Assembly: GCA_048493715.1 (NCBI GenBank)
Contig: JBGDCZ010000004.1
Location: 21,000-84,999, forward strand
Source: Arsenophonus sp048493715
GTDB lineage: Bacteria; Pseudomonadota; Gammaproteobacteria; Enterobacterales; Enterobacteriaceae
Reading direction: 5' to 3'
Length of the DNA: 64,000 nt
The position numbers were made by a program, and so were the translations under genes. This document shows, piece after piece, positions 1 through 8,898 of this stretch. The notes under the pieces were generated by a model, which worked only from the letters and a program-made list of their open reading frames with translations, did not search any database and had not been told where the DNA came from. Each line of letters begins with the position of its first letter. Position 1 is the stretch's first letter.

Positions 1-248
1 ATATCCATCATTTGTTTATGCGTTCAGGTTTTACGTCAAGGCAAGCTTTTATACTGATTTCGATGGCGGCTGCTATTCTGGCAATGATAGGTATCATCGG
101 TGAACGCACAAATTTCATTCCAGAATGGGTGATGTTGGTATTATTTTTGCTTATATTTGCTATATACGGCTACTGTATTAAACGTGCTTGGAAAGTGGCG
201 CGTTTTGTAAAACGTGTTAAACGTCGCATGCAACGTATGGCAAAATGA
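1..248 (+). CDS. wecA: WecA C-terminus (undecaprenyl-phosphate GlcNAc-1-phosphate transferase), 5' end outside window
   Basis: This is the last ~82 codons of an open frame entering from the left edge. It reads through His-His-Leu into the segment GFTSRQAF and ends in a basic tail (KRAWKVARFVKRVKRRMQR). From memory this matches the C-terminus of E. coli WecA, including the last two transmembrane helices and the cytoplasmic basic tail. WecA starts ECA assembly by transferring GlcNAc-1-phosphate to undecaprenyl phosphate at the inner membrane. The ECA genes follow directly, with wzzE starting 31 bp downstream, as in E. coli. The catalytic loops lie outside the window, so integrity of the whole gene cannot be judged. 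Confidence 0.93.
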   Translation, partial: IHHLFMRSGFTSRQAFILISMAAAILAMIGIIGERTNFIPEWVMLVLFLLIFAIYGYCIKRAWKVARFVKRVKRRMQRMAK

Positions 249-279
249 ATAAACAAATGTTTAAAGGAGTTTCATACCA

Positions 280-1338
280 GTGACAAAATCAGAAACACAA
301 CCCAAATCTAATTCTAGCTTGCAGTCACTTGAATATGAGTTAGATATTAGAAGTTTATTTTGTGCACTATGGCAGGGAAAAATATGGATTATCTCTTTGG
401 CATTTATTTTTGCGGCTGTTGCATTAATTGTTTCTTACATGATGCAAGAAAAATGGAGTGCTAATGCTGTCACTGATTTACCTACAATTAATAATTTAGG
501 TGCATATTATTCCCAACAGCAATTTTTGCTAAATTTGGATTCGCATATTAATGAAACACAGGATAATCAGTTGCCCACAATTGCTAATGAGGTTTATCAG
601 GAATTTACTGTTCAAGTTGGTTCTTATGATACCCGACGAGAATTTTGGTTAAATAATGACTATTATAAAACCCGCATGGAAGGAAATTCTAAGGCTGATG
701 CTGAGTTACTTGATGAATTAATTGATAATATTCAATTTACCCCTAAAGATGATGATAAGATACTAGATGATAATATAAAATTAGTAGCTGAAACGGCTGC
801 TGATGCGAATCAATTATTGCGGGAATATATTTCTTTTGCAAACAAGCGTGCTAGTTTTAATCTTAATGAGCAAATTAAAGGAGCATGGGCGGCGAAGGAA
901 CAGTCTCTAAAAGCATTAGTCAAACGTCAAGAAATGGCCGCAAAAGCGATTTATCAACGGCGTTTAAATGCTCTACAACAATCGTTAAAAGTTGCACAGA
1001 AGCAAGGCATTTCAAGTAACAAAGTCGATGTACCCATTGATCAACTAGCTAATTCAGAAATGTTTCTGTTAGGCACATCCTTATTACAAGCTCAAATCGA
1101 AACATTACAGGCAACAGGGCCTAATTATGATGAAAATTATGATCAAAATATGGCGATGTTGGCGACGTTGAACGTAGCACCCGCTCTCGAAAATAATTTT
1201 CAAACTTACCGCTATTTAAGAACACCAGAAGATCCAGTAAAACGTGATAGTCCTCGTCGAGTGTTAATGATGGTTATTTGGGGAATGATTGGCGCCTTAA
1301 GTGGGGTAGGTATTACATTATTAAGGCGAAAAACCTAA
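280..1338 (+). CDS. wzzE: WzzE, ECA polysaccharide chain-length modulator
   Basis: The 352-residue protein has the Wzz architecture: an N-terminal membrane helix (about residues 33-51), a long periplasmic domain rich in Gln, Asn and charged helices, and a C-terminal helix (about 327-345) preceded by a Pro-rich stretch (PEDPVKRDSPRR), which is typical of the family. WzzE sets the modal length of ECA chains made by WzyE. The GTG start has a good Shine-Dalgarno (AAAGGAG, about 264-270). Length is close to E. coli WzzE (348). It sits between wecA and wecB, followed by a 121 bp AT-rich gap before wecB, the largest gap inside the operon. The periplasmic domain diverges more than the other ECA enzymes, as is normal for Wzz proteins. 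Confidence 0.95.
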   Translation: MTKSETQPKSNSSLQSLEYELDIRSLFCALWQGKIWIISLAFIFAAVALIVSYMMQEKWSANAVTDLPTINNLGAYYSQQQFLLNLDSHINETQDNQLPTIANEVYQEFTVQVGSYDTRREFWLNNDYYKTRMEGNSKADAELLDELIDNIQFTPKDDDKILDDNIKLVAETAADANQLLREYISFANKRASFNLNEQIKGAWAAKEQSLKALVKRQEMAAKAIYQRRLNALQQSLKVAQKQGISSNKVDVPIDQLANSEMFLLGTSLLQAQIETLQATGPNYDENYDQNMAMLATLNVAPALENNFQTYRYLRTPEDPVKRDSPRRVLMMVIWGMIGALSGVGITLLRRKT

Positions 1339-1459
1339 TTATTTGCTAAACATATAGCAATATAGAGTACTTCAACAAATTATTAATGTGTTGAAGATAG
1401 AATCATTATTGATAATAAATTTCATTAGTAGATAATGTTAAAATAAAAAGAGAGTCACT

Positions 1460-2590
1460 GTGAAAGTGTTGACTGTGTTTGGTACTCGCCCTGAAGCCAT
1501 AAAAATGGCTCCACTGGTGCATGCTTTGACAAACGATAATGCTTTTGAATCGAAAGTTTGCGTAACGGCTCAGCATAGAGAAATGCTGGATCAGGTGTTG
1601 CACCTTTTTGAGATCACACCTGATTATGATTTAGATATTATGACACCGGGACAAGATTTAACCGATATTACCTGTCGTATTCTTGAAGGAATTAAGCCCG
1701 TACTATTATCTTTTAAACCTGATGTAGTATTAGTTCATGGTGATACGGCCACCACGATGGCGACCAGCCTGGCCGCTTTTTATCAACGTATTCTTGTTGG
1801 TCATGCTGAAGCAGGATTGCGTACCGGTAACTTGTATTCTCCTTGGCCGGAAGAGGCCAATCGTAAGATTGCCAGCAATCTTGCAATGTATCATTTTGCT
1901 CCTACTGAGTATTCCCGCAAAAATTTACAGCGTGAATCGATCCCCGCTCAGCGTATTTTTGTGACTGGTAACACAGTAATTGATGCATTGTTCTGGGTGC
2001 GTAATAAAGTTATGAATGATGCCATAATACGAGCAAGTCTAGCAGTGCAATATCCTTTTCTTGATCGAGATAAAAAAATGCTGTTAGTTACAGGCCATCG
2101 GCGGGAAAGTTTTGGTTGTGGATTTGAACGTATTTGTGATGCATTAGCGGAAATCGCTAAAAATCATACTGATGTGCAAGTTGTCTATCCGGTTCATCTC
2201 AATCCTAATGTGAACGAACCAGTGCAACGTATTTTGCATGGTATTGATAATATAATCCTAATTGATCCGCAGGATTATTTACCTTTTATTTATTTAATGA
2301 ATAACTCTTATTTGATCCTGACAGATTCAGGTGGTATTCAGGAAGAAGCGCCAGCTTTAGGTAAACCGGTATTGGTTATGCGTGATACTACTGAGCGTCC
2401 TGAAGCGGTTGAAGCCGGAACAGTACGTCTAGTCGGTACACAAACAGAAAATATTGTTCAAGCAGTAACACAATTGCTGACGGATGACGATGCTTACCAG
2501 AAAATGAGCCGCGCGTATAATCCTTATGGTGATGGTAAAGCTTGCCAGCGAATTCTTGAAGCGTTGAAAACAAATCAGGTGACATTATGA
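1460..2590 (+). CDS. wecB: UDP-N-acetylglucosamine 2-epimerase
   Basis: This 376-residue non-hydrolysing epimerase converts UDP-GlcNAc to UDP-ManNAc, the first step toward the ManNAcA residue of ECA. Recognisable family signatures are the N-terminal VFGTRPEAIKMAPL, the HGDTATT segment, the HAEAGLRTG segment with active-site His and Glu, GHRRESFG, and DSGGIQEEAP in the UDP-binding C-terminal lobe. The start is GTG at 1460, with a purine-rich ribosome site (AAAGAGAG) just upstream, and gives the family-standard N-terminus. The stop overlaps the wecC start by 4 bp (ATGA), implying translational coupling. No damage is visible. Confidence 0.97.
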   Translation: MKVLTVFGTRPEAIKMAPLVHALTNDNAFESKVCVTAQHREMLDQVLHLFEITPDYDLDIMTPGQDLTDITCRILEGIKPVLLSFKPDVVLVHGDTATTMATSLAAFYQRILVGHAEAGLRTGNLYSPWPEEANRKIASNLAMYHFAPTEYSRKNLQRESIPAQRIFVTGNTVIDALFWVRNKVMNDAIIRASLAVQYPFLDRDKKMLLVTGHRRESFGCGFERICDALAEIAKNHTDVQVVYPVHLNPNVNEPVQRILHGIDNIILIDPQDYLPFIYLMNNSYLILTDSGGIQEEAPALGKPVLVMRDTTERPEAVEAGTVRLVGTQTENIVQAVTQLLTDDDAYQKMSRAYNPYGDGKACQRILEALKTNQVTL

Positions 2591-3849
2591 GTTTTGAAAC
2601 TATTTCTGTTATTGGTTTAGGCTATATCGGTTTACCTACCGCAGCAGCTTTTGCTGCTCGCCAGAAAAAAGTGATTGGGGTTGATATTAATCAATATGCG
2701 GTTGATACGATTAATCAAGGTAAAATCCATATTGTTGAACCTGATTTAGATAAGACGGTAAAAACAGCTGTAGAAGCTGGCTATTTGAAAGCGTTCATCA
2801 CACCTAGAAGCGCAGATGCGTTTTTGATTGCGGTTCCTACACCATTTAAAGATGATCATAAGCCTGATCTCTCTTATGTTATGGCAGCGGCAGAATCAAT
2901 TGCTCCGTTTTTAAAAAAAGGCGATTTAATTATTCTCGAGTCTACTTCTCCTACCGGAGTGACTGAGCAAATGGCACAGCAGATCGCCGCTATACGTACT
3001 GATCTGACATTTCCACAGCAACAAGGTGAAAATTCAGATATTGATATCGCTTATTGTCCGGAACGTGTTTTACCAGGTAAGGTCATGGTTGAACTGATCG
3101 AAAATGATCGGGTCATTGGTGGTATGACGATGAAGTCGTCCCAACGAGCAAGTGAATTATATAAAATTTTCCTGGCAGGTGAATGTATACTCACTAATGC
3201 GAAAACAGCTGAAATGTGTAAATTGACAGAAAACAGTTTTCGCGATGTGAATATTGCTTTTGCCAATGAATTGTCTTTTATTTGTGCCGAGCAAGGTATT
3301 AATGTTTGGGAGTTAATTAGTTTGGCTAATCGTCACCCAAGAGTCAATATCTTACAGCCAGGCCCTGGTGTTGGAGGTCATTGCATTGCGGTCGATCCTT
3401 GGTTCATTGTTGCGCAGAATCCAAAGCAATCTTGTTTGATCCATACTGCCCGTTTGGTTAATGACAGTAAACCAATCTGGGTTGTTGATCAGGTCAAGAC
3501 AGTGCTAGCCGATTGTTTAACTGAGACCGGCAAACGGGCAAATGAAATTAAAATCGCCTGTTTTGGTCTGGCCTTTAAACCGGATATTGATGATTTGCGA
3601 GAAAGCCCCGCTATGCAAATCACAAAAATGATTGCAGATTGGCATACTGGTACCACTTATGTAGTAGAACCTAATATTGAACAGCTGCCAAAACTACTGA
3701 ATGGCCTGTGCCAGTTGGTAGCTACTGAAATTGCGATTGCTAATGCAGATATTATTTTGTTGCTAGTTGATCATAAACAATTTAAGGCGATTAATGGTCA
3801 ACAAATCCCGCAAAAATGGGTAGTTGACACGAAAGGAGTTTGGCGTTGA
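2587..3849 (+). CDS. wecC: UDP-N-acetyl-D-mannosamine dehydrogenase
   Basis: This 420-residue UDP-glucose/GDP-mannose dehydrogenase family enzyme oxidises UDP-ManNAc to UDP-ManNAcA with two NAD+. The N-terminal Rossmann fold shows GLGYIGLPTA. The central domain contains the catalytic Cys segment GPGVGGHCIAVDPWF (about residues 257-271). FGLAFKPDIDDLRESPA marks the C-terminal UDP-binding domain. It overlaps wecB by 4 bp and its TGA overlaps the probable TTG start of rffG. Length equals that of E. coli WecC (420). The gene appears intact. Confidence 0.97.
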   Translation: MSFETISVIGLGYIGLPTAAAFAARQKKVIGVDINQYAVDTINQGKIHIVEPDLDKTVKTAVEAGYLKAFITPRSADAFLIAVPTPFKDDHKPDLSYVMAAAESIAPFLKKGDLIILESTSPTGVTEQMAQQIAAIRTDLTFPQQQGENSDIDIAYCPERVLPGKVMVELIENDRVIGGMTMKSSQRASELYKIFLAGECILTNAKTAEMCKLTENSFRDVNIAFANELSFICAEQGINVWELISLANRHPRVNILQPGPGVGGHCIAVDPWFIVAQNPKQSCLIHTARLVNDSKPIWVVDQVKTVLADCLTETGKRANEIKIACFGLAFKPDIDDLRESPAMQITKMIADWHTGTTYVVEPNIEQLPKLLNGLCQLVATEIAIANADIILLLVDHKQFKAINGQQIPQKWVVDTKGVWR

Positions 3850-4913
3850 AACGTATTTTAGTTACTGGTGGGGCCGGATTTATTGGTTCAGCAGTGGTTC
3901 GTCATATCATAGACAACACTAACGATAGTGTGGTTGTTGTTGATAGTTTGACTTATGCAGGTAATCTGGAGTCATTAGCGGCGGTCATAGACAGTCCTCG
4001 TTATGCTTTTGCCCAGGTGAACATTTGTGACAGTCCGGCAATTGATAAAATTTTTCAACAATATCAACCAGATGCAGTTATGCATTTAGCGGCGGAAAGT
4101 CACGTTGATCGCTCTATTGATGGGTCAGCGGCCTTTATTGAAACCAATATTGTTGGCACTTATCTTTTATTAGAGGCGGCTCGCAATTATTGGAATAATT
4201 TAACCCATCAACAAAAACAACGATTTCGTTTCCATCATATTTCTACCGATGAAGTTTATGGCGATCTGCATGCGACTGAGGCGCTATTTACTGAAACAAC
4301 TCCTTATGCACCGAGTAGCCCTTATTCAGCCTCTAAGGCTTCCAGTGATCATTTAGTCAGAGCTTGGAACCGTACTTATGGTTTACCGATATTAGTGACC
4401 AATTGTTCAAATAATTATGGCCCTTATCACTTTCCTGAAAAATTAATTCCTTTGATGATATTGAACGCGATAGCTGGTAAATCATTGCCTGTTTATGGTC
4501 AAGGTGAACAGATACGTGATTGGCTTTATGTTGAAGATCACGCACGTGCCTTGTACTTAGTCATCAGTCAAGCGGAGTCTGGTAAGACTTATAATATTGG
4601 TGGTCATAACGAGCGAAAAAATCTTGATGTGGTAAAGACAATTTGCGATCTGATAGAAGAATTGCGTCCGGTTAAACCAGCTGGTGTCTCCCATTATCGT
4701 GATTTAATTACTTTTGTTACTGATCGTCCAGGCCATGATATACGTTATGCCATTGATGCTAGCAAGATAGAGCGAGAGTTGGGTTGGAAGCCACAAGAAA
4801 CCTTCGAATCGGGTATTCGTAAAACAGTTGAATGGTATTTGAGTAATGAGAATTGGTGGCGCCATGTGCAGGATGGTTCATATGCAGGTCAACGTTTAGG
4901 TATAGCGCCATAA
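3846..4913 (+). CDS. rffG: dTDP-glucose 4,6-dehydratase
   Basis: This is a 355-residue extended short-chain dehydrogenase that makes dTDP-4-keto-6-deoxyglucose, a precursor of the Fuc4NAc residue of ECA. Visible are the NAD-binding TGGAGFIGS near the N-terminus, HLAAESHVDRSI, the STDEVYGDL segment and the catalytic YSASKASSDH (Tyr-x3-Lys). TTG at 3846 is taken as the start because it gives the 355-residue family length, sits 7 nt after AGGAG (3834-3838) and overlaps the wecC stop as TTGA. An in-frame TTG at 3840 would be too close to that ribosome site. RffG is the ECA paralogue of RmlB. Confidence 0.95.
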   Translation: MKRILVTGGAGFIGSAVVRHIIDNTNDSVVVVDSLTYAGNLESLAAVIDSPRYAFAQVNICDSPAIDKIFQQYQPDAVMHLAAESHVDRSIDGSAAFIETNIVGTYLLLEAARNYWNNLTHQQKQRFRFHHISTDEVYGDLHATEALFTETTPYAPSSPYSASKASSDHLVRAWNRTYGLPILVTNCSNNYGPYHFPEKLIPLMILNAIAGKSLPVYGQGEQIRDWLYVEDHARALYLVISQAESGKTYNIGGHNERKNLDVVKTICDLIEELRPVKPAGVSHYRDLITFVTDRPGHDIRYAIDASKIERELGWKPQETFESGIRKTVEWYLSNENWWRHVQDGSYAGQRLGIAP

Positions 4914-4932
4914 TAGGAAATGAGGAAAAGTG

Positions 4933-5814
4933 ATGAAAGGCATTGTTTTGGCTGGTGGAGTAGGAACCCGTTTGTACCCCATTACTCGGGGTGTCTCTAA
5001 ACAACTCTTACCTATTTATGATAAGCCGATGATTTACTATCCGCTTTCGGTACTAATGTTGGCAGGCATCCGAGAAATATTGATTATTTCGACACCTGAA
5101 GATTTGCCTGATTATCAACGTTTACTCGGCGATGGTGATGCTTTTGGTATTCATTTCAGTTATGCCGTACAACCCTCGCCTGATGGGTTAGCCCAGGCGT
5201 TTTTGATCGGTGAACGTTTTATTGGTAATGATGCTTGCTGTTTAATATTAGGTGACAATATCTATTTTGGGCAGGCTTTTAGCGATAAGTTAAAAACGGT
5301 TGTTACTCGTCAATTAGGAGCAACGATTTTTGCTTATCAGGTGATGGATCCTGAACGTTTTGGGGTAGTTGAATTTGATGAACAATTTAAAGTGCTTTCT
5401 ATTGAAGAGAAACCACAGCGGCCTAAATCGAACTGGGCAGTTACCGGCCTCTATTTTTATGGTAATCAAGTCATTGATTTTGCTAAACAAATTAAACCTT
5501 CGTCACGTGGCGAGCTTGAGATCACTTGCCTGAATCAAGTGTATCTTGAGCGTGGTGAGTTAAATGTTGAGCTATTAGGCCGAGGGTTTGCCTGGTTAGA
5601 TACCGGCACGCATGACAGCTTAATTGAAGCGGGCACTTTTGTGCAGACCGTTGAGAAAAGGCAGGGATTTAAGATTGCTTGCCTAGAAGAAATAGCATGG
5701 CGTAACGGTTGGTTGACTGATGAACAGGTTGCAAAATCAGCGCAGAAACTGACGAAAACCGATTATGGTCAATATTTACAGGATTTACTACATGTTTGTC
5801 CACGCCAATATTGA
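4933..5814 (+). CDS. rffH: Glucose-1-phosphate thymidylyltransferase (ECA paralogue)
   Basis: This 293-residue nucleotidyltransferase activates glucose-1-phosphate with dTTP to dTDP-glucose, the substrate of RffG. The N-terminal signature LAGGVGTRLYPITRG, the GDNIYFGQ metal-site segment, and EEKPQRPKSNWAVTGLYFY identify the RmlA/RffH family. ATG at 4933 is preferred over the in-frame GTG at 4930 because MKGI matches the family N-terminus and GAGG lies at a suitable distance upstream. The C-terminus LLHVCPRQY overlaps the start of wecD by 23 bp. Length equals E. coli RffH (293). The Fuc4NAc branch is complete: rffH, rffG, wecE, wecD. Confidence 0.95.
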   Translation: MKGIVLAGGVGTRLYPITRGVSKQLLPIYDKPMIYYPLSVLMLAGIREILIISTPEDLPDYQRLLGDGDAFGIHFSYAVQPSPDGLAQAFLIGERFIGNDACCLILGDNIYFGQAFSDKLKTVVTRQLGATIFAYQVMDPERFGVVEFDEQFKVLSIEEKPQRPKSNWAVTGLYFYGNQVIDFAKQIKPSSRGELEITCLNQVYLERGELNVELLGRGFAWLDTGTHDSLIEAGTFVQTVEKRQGFKIACLEEIAWRNGWLTDEQVAKSAQKLTKTDYGQYLQDLLHVCPRQY

Positions 5815-6529
5815 AATACTCAGTTGGGAAAGTGATTTTTTTAACTGTAAAACGGCAAAGTTACATTTTACACCCGATGCGCCGGCTCTTTCATTAGATC
5901 AATTAGTAGACTACGATATTGTACAAGCCAAAATTGCTACCGTTAATACTGAACTGATTGATGCAATGTTGGCTATGGGTTTTTGGCTAGTAGAAGGTGA
6001 AGTTAATTTTTGCCTGAATATTGCCAGTAGAATTAAAAATCGCGGTTTAGATTTAGCTAATAAAAATTTAACCGTTGCTGCTGCAAATGATATTGAAGTG
6101 TTGAAAAGTATTGCGGCTACCGCTTTTTCCCATAGCCGTTTTCGTGCGCCCTGGTATCGATTAGAAGATAACTCCCGTTTTTATTCTGTTTGGCTTGAAA
6201 AAGCCGTTAAGGGTAATTTTGATGATGTTTGTTTGTTGGTTAAAAATGAGCTAGGCGATATTCAGGGGTTTGTCACCATAAGGAAACTAGCAGTAGCAAA
6301 AGAGGCGCGAATTGGTTTATTAGCCACTGTTGCTACCCATCAAGGTAAAGGAGTTGGTAAACAATTACTAACAGCAGCGTGCCAATGGTGTGAGCGGCAA
6401 GGGGTAGAGCGATTAAGGATAGCGACTCAAATCAGTAATATTGGCGCTATGTGTCTTTATTCACAAACGAGTGCACAAATTGAAAGCACAGCTTATTGGT
6501 TATATCGAGGACGAAATGATCCCATTTAA
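5792..6529 (+). CDS. wecD: dTDP-fucosamine acetyltransferase
   Basis: This 245-residue GNAT-family enzyme acetylates dTDP-4-amino-4,6-dideoxygalactose to give dTDP-Fuc4NAc. The N-terminus (FVHANIEILSWESDFF) aligns with the E. coli start at the ATG at 5792, inside the end of rffH; an earlier in-frame ATG at 5765 is less likely. The GNAT core is seen as FVTIRKL, RIGLLATVATHQGKGVGKQLL (acetyl-CoA pyrophosphate loop near residues 180-195) and the terminal ESTAYWLYRG. It overlaps wecE by 14 bp. It is somewhat longer than E. coli WecD (224 by memory), mainly through small insertions and a seven-residue tail. Confidence 0.93.
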   Translation: MFVHANIEILSWESDFFNCKTAKLHFTPDAPALSLDQLVDYDIVQAKIATVNTELIDAMLAMGFWLVEGEVNFCLNIASRIKNRGLDLANKNLTVAAANDIEVLKSIAATAFSHSRFRAPWYRLEDNSRFYSVWLEKAVKGNFDDVCLLVKNELGDIQGFVTIRKLAVAKEARIGLLATVATHQGKGVGKQLLTAACQWCERQGVERLRIATQISNIGAMCLYSQTSAQIESTAYWLYRGRNDPI

Positions 6530-7646
6530 TAAACCACCAATTATCGGTACTGAATTAATTTATATGCAAGAAGCCATGCAGAGTGGCAAGTTATATGGTG
6601 ATAGGCACTTTACTAAGCGCTGTGAGCAGTGGTTGGAAAAGCGTTTTCAGTGTCCGAAAGTGTTGCTAACACCTTCTTGTACTGCATCTTTGGAAATGGC
6701 GGCTATTTTGCTTGATATTAAGCCAGGCGATGAAGTCATCATGCCAAGTTTTACCTTTGTTTCCACCGCGAATGCTTTTGTGTTAAGGGGGGCGACGATT
6801 GTATTTATCGATATACGTCCCGATACCATGAATATGGATGAAAATAAGATTGAAGCTGCGATCACGGCCAAAACGCGAGCAATTGTCCCTGTTCACTATG
6901 CTGGTGTGGCCTGTGAAATGGATGTGATTATTGCATTGGCAGAAAAACATCATCTTTATGTTGTAGAAGACGCGGCTCAAGGCGTGATGTCGACTTATAA
7001 AGGTAAAGCGCTTGGCACGATAGGACATATTGGTTGTTATAGTTTTCATGAAACAAAAAATTATTCGTCTGGTGGTGAGGGTGGTGCTATACTCATTAAT
7101 GATCTTTCACTTATTGAGCGAGCAGAAATTGTTCGTGAAAAAGGAACGGATCGCAGTCAGTTTTTTCGTGGTCAAGTTGATAAATATACCTGGCGAGACA
7201 TTGGTTCCAGTTATTTAATGTCAGAGCTACAAGCGGCTTATTTATGGGCACAATTGGAGCAGGCAGATAAAATTAATCAGCGTAGGCTAAATTTATGGAA
7301 AAACTATTATTTGGCTCTTAAGCCTTTAGCTAACATAGGTAAGCTAGATTTACCAATTATATCCCCTAATTTGGCACATAATGCTCATGTGTTCTATATC
7401 AAATTGAAAGATATTGACCAAAGAACAGCGTTCAATAAACATATGCAAGCAGCCAATATTTTGTCCGTATTTCATTATGTCGCTTTACACTCCAGTCCAG
7501 CTGGACACAAATTTGGCCGTTTTCATGGTGATGATTGTTATACGAATAAAGAAAGTGATCGTTTAGTTCGATTACCAATGTTCTATAATCTTACCGATGA
7601 AGAACAGCAACAGGTGATAAAGCAAATCCAATGTTTTTTTGCGTGA
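6516..7646 (+). CDS. wecE: dTDP-4-amino-4,6-dideoxygalactose transaminase
   Basis: This is a 376-residue DegT/DnrJ/EryC1-family PLP aminotransferase that converts dTDP-4-keto-6-deoxyglucose to the 4-amino sugar of ECA. Visible motifs are LLTPSCTASLEMA (PLP phosphate binding), DEVIMPSFTFVSTANAF, VVEDAAQGV (Asp contacting the pyridine nitrogen) and SFHETKNYSSGGEGGA containing the Schiff-base lysine. ATG at 6516 follows GAGGA by 4 nt and gives exactly the E. coli length and N-terminus (MIPFNKPP). The open frame extends upstream inside wecD, but that extension has no homology. The wzxE start follows after 1 nt. Confidence 0.96.
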   Translation: MIPFNKPPIIGTELIYMQEAMQSGKLYGDRHFTKRCEQWLEKRFQCPKVLLTPSCTASLEMAAILLDIKPGDEVIMPSFTFVSTANAFVLRGATIVFIDIRPDTMNMDENKIEAAITAKTRAIVPVHYAGVACEMDVIIALAEKHHLYVVEDAAQGVMSTYKGKALGTIGHIGCYSFHETKNYSSGGEGGAILINDLSLIERAEIVREKGTDRSQFFRGQVDKYTWRDIGSSYLMSELQAAYLWAQLEQADKINQRRLNLWKNYYLALKPLANIGKLDLPIISPNLAHNAHVFYIKLKDIDQRTAFNKHMQAANILSVFHYVALHSSPAGHKFGRFHGDDCYTNKESDRLVRLPMFYNLTDEEQQQVIKQIQCFFA

Positions 7647-7647
7647 T

Positions 7648-8898
7648 ATGTCATTAGCTAAAGTGTCTATTTGGACAGCGATTTCAACCTTGATAAAAAT
7701 TGGTGCAGGGTTAATCGTTATTAAATTATTGGCTGTTTCTTTTGGCCCTAGTGGTGTTGGTCAGGCAGGAAATTTCCGTCAACTGATTACTGTACTTGGT
7801 GTTTTATCAGGTGCAGGGATCTTCAATGGCGTAACCAAATATGTTGCTGAATATCGTCAGACACCAACAAAATTAGGCTCTGTATTAGGTACTTCATCAG
7901 CAATTATTTTGGGCTTTTCAACCTTATTAGCGATTATTTTTTTACTTTCTAGCTCATTTATCAGTCTGGTACTATTTGGTCATACGCATTATCAAACCGT
8001 TATTTGTGCCTTAGCATTGATACAAATGGGGATCGCTTACGCTAATTATTTTCTGGCCATACTAAAAGGTTACCGTGATGCGAAAGGTAATGCACTATCG
8101 ATTATCATCGGTAGCTTAGCAGGAGTTATTGCTTGCTATATTTGTTTTAGATTAACTGGTTATGAAGGTGCATTAATAGGCTTAGCTTTAGTTCCTGCGT
8201 TGATTGTTGTGCCAGCAGCGTTCATGATTTTACGCCATAACCAACTGATTTGGTTATATTTTAAACCAAAATGGAATGGTGTCATTGGTCATAATTTAGC
8301 TAAATTTACTTTAATGGCGTTAATAACCTCAGTCACGTTGCCGGTTGCCTATATCATGATGAGAAATTTATTGGCTGAGCAATATAGTTGGCATGAAGTC
8401 GGTATTTGGCAGGCAGTGAGTAGTATTTCAGATGCTTATTTACAGTTTATTACCGCATCTTTTACCGTTTATTTGTTGCCAACATTAGCTAAATTGCAGC
8501 ATCGACATGAGATTAGTGCAGAAATTTTTAAAGCTTTGAAATTTGTTTTACCGGCGGTAGCGATAGCTAGTTTTACTGTATGGTTATTACGAGATCTGGC
8601 TATATGGTTGCTTTTTTCCAATAAGTTTATGGCTATGCGCGATCTTTTTGCCTGGCAGTTGATTGGTGATGTATTGAAAGTAGGCGCTTATGTCTTCGGT
8701 TATTTAATTATTGCTAAGGTAGCATTACGGTTTTACATTTTAACGGAATTGACTCAATTTGCATTATTAACCGGATTTGCTTATTGGCTAATACCGGCTT
8801 ACGGTGCATTAGGCGCTGCTCAGGCTTATATGGCAACTTATATTGTTTATTTTATGCTTTGTAGTGGCATATTCTATCTTTACCGCAGGCGAAGATGA
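7648..8898 (+). CDS. wzxE: WzxE, lipid III (ECA repeat unit) flippase
   Basis: This 416-residue polytopic membrane protein of the MATE/PST flippase superfamily moves undecaprenyl-PP-linked ECA trisaccharide across the inner membrane. It starts MSLAKVSIWTAISTLIKIGAG and carries the strongly conserved NFRQLITVLGVLSGAGIFNGVTKYVAEY near residues 45-72. About a dozen hydrophobic helices are visible, including YISDAYLQFITASF-like and FAWQLIGDVLKVGAYVFGYL segments. ATG at 7648 matches the E. coli start; an in-frame TTG at 7639 overlaps wecE and is less likely. The TGA overlaps the wecF ATG by 4 bp. Length equals E. coli WzxE. Confidence 0.95.
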   Translation: MSLAKVSIWTAISTLIKIGAGLIVIKLLAVSFGPSGVGQAGNFRQLITVLGVLSGAGIFNGVTKYVAEYRQTPTKLGSVLGTSSAIILGFSTLLAIIFLLSSSFISLVLFGHTHYQTVICALALIQMGIAYANYFLAILKGYRDAKGNALSIIIGSLAGVIACYICFRLTGYEGALIGLALVPALIVVPAAFMILRHNQLIWLYFKPKWNGVIGHNLAKFTLMALITSVTLPVAYIMMRNLLAEQYSWHEVGIWQAVSSISDAYLQFITASFTVYLLPTLAKLQHRHEISAEIFKALKFVLPAVAIASFTVWLLRDLAIWLLFSNKFMAMRDLFAWQLIGDVLKVGAYVFGYLIIAKVALRFYILTELTQFALLTGFAYWLIPAYGALGAAQAYMATYIVYFMLCSGIFYLYRRRR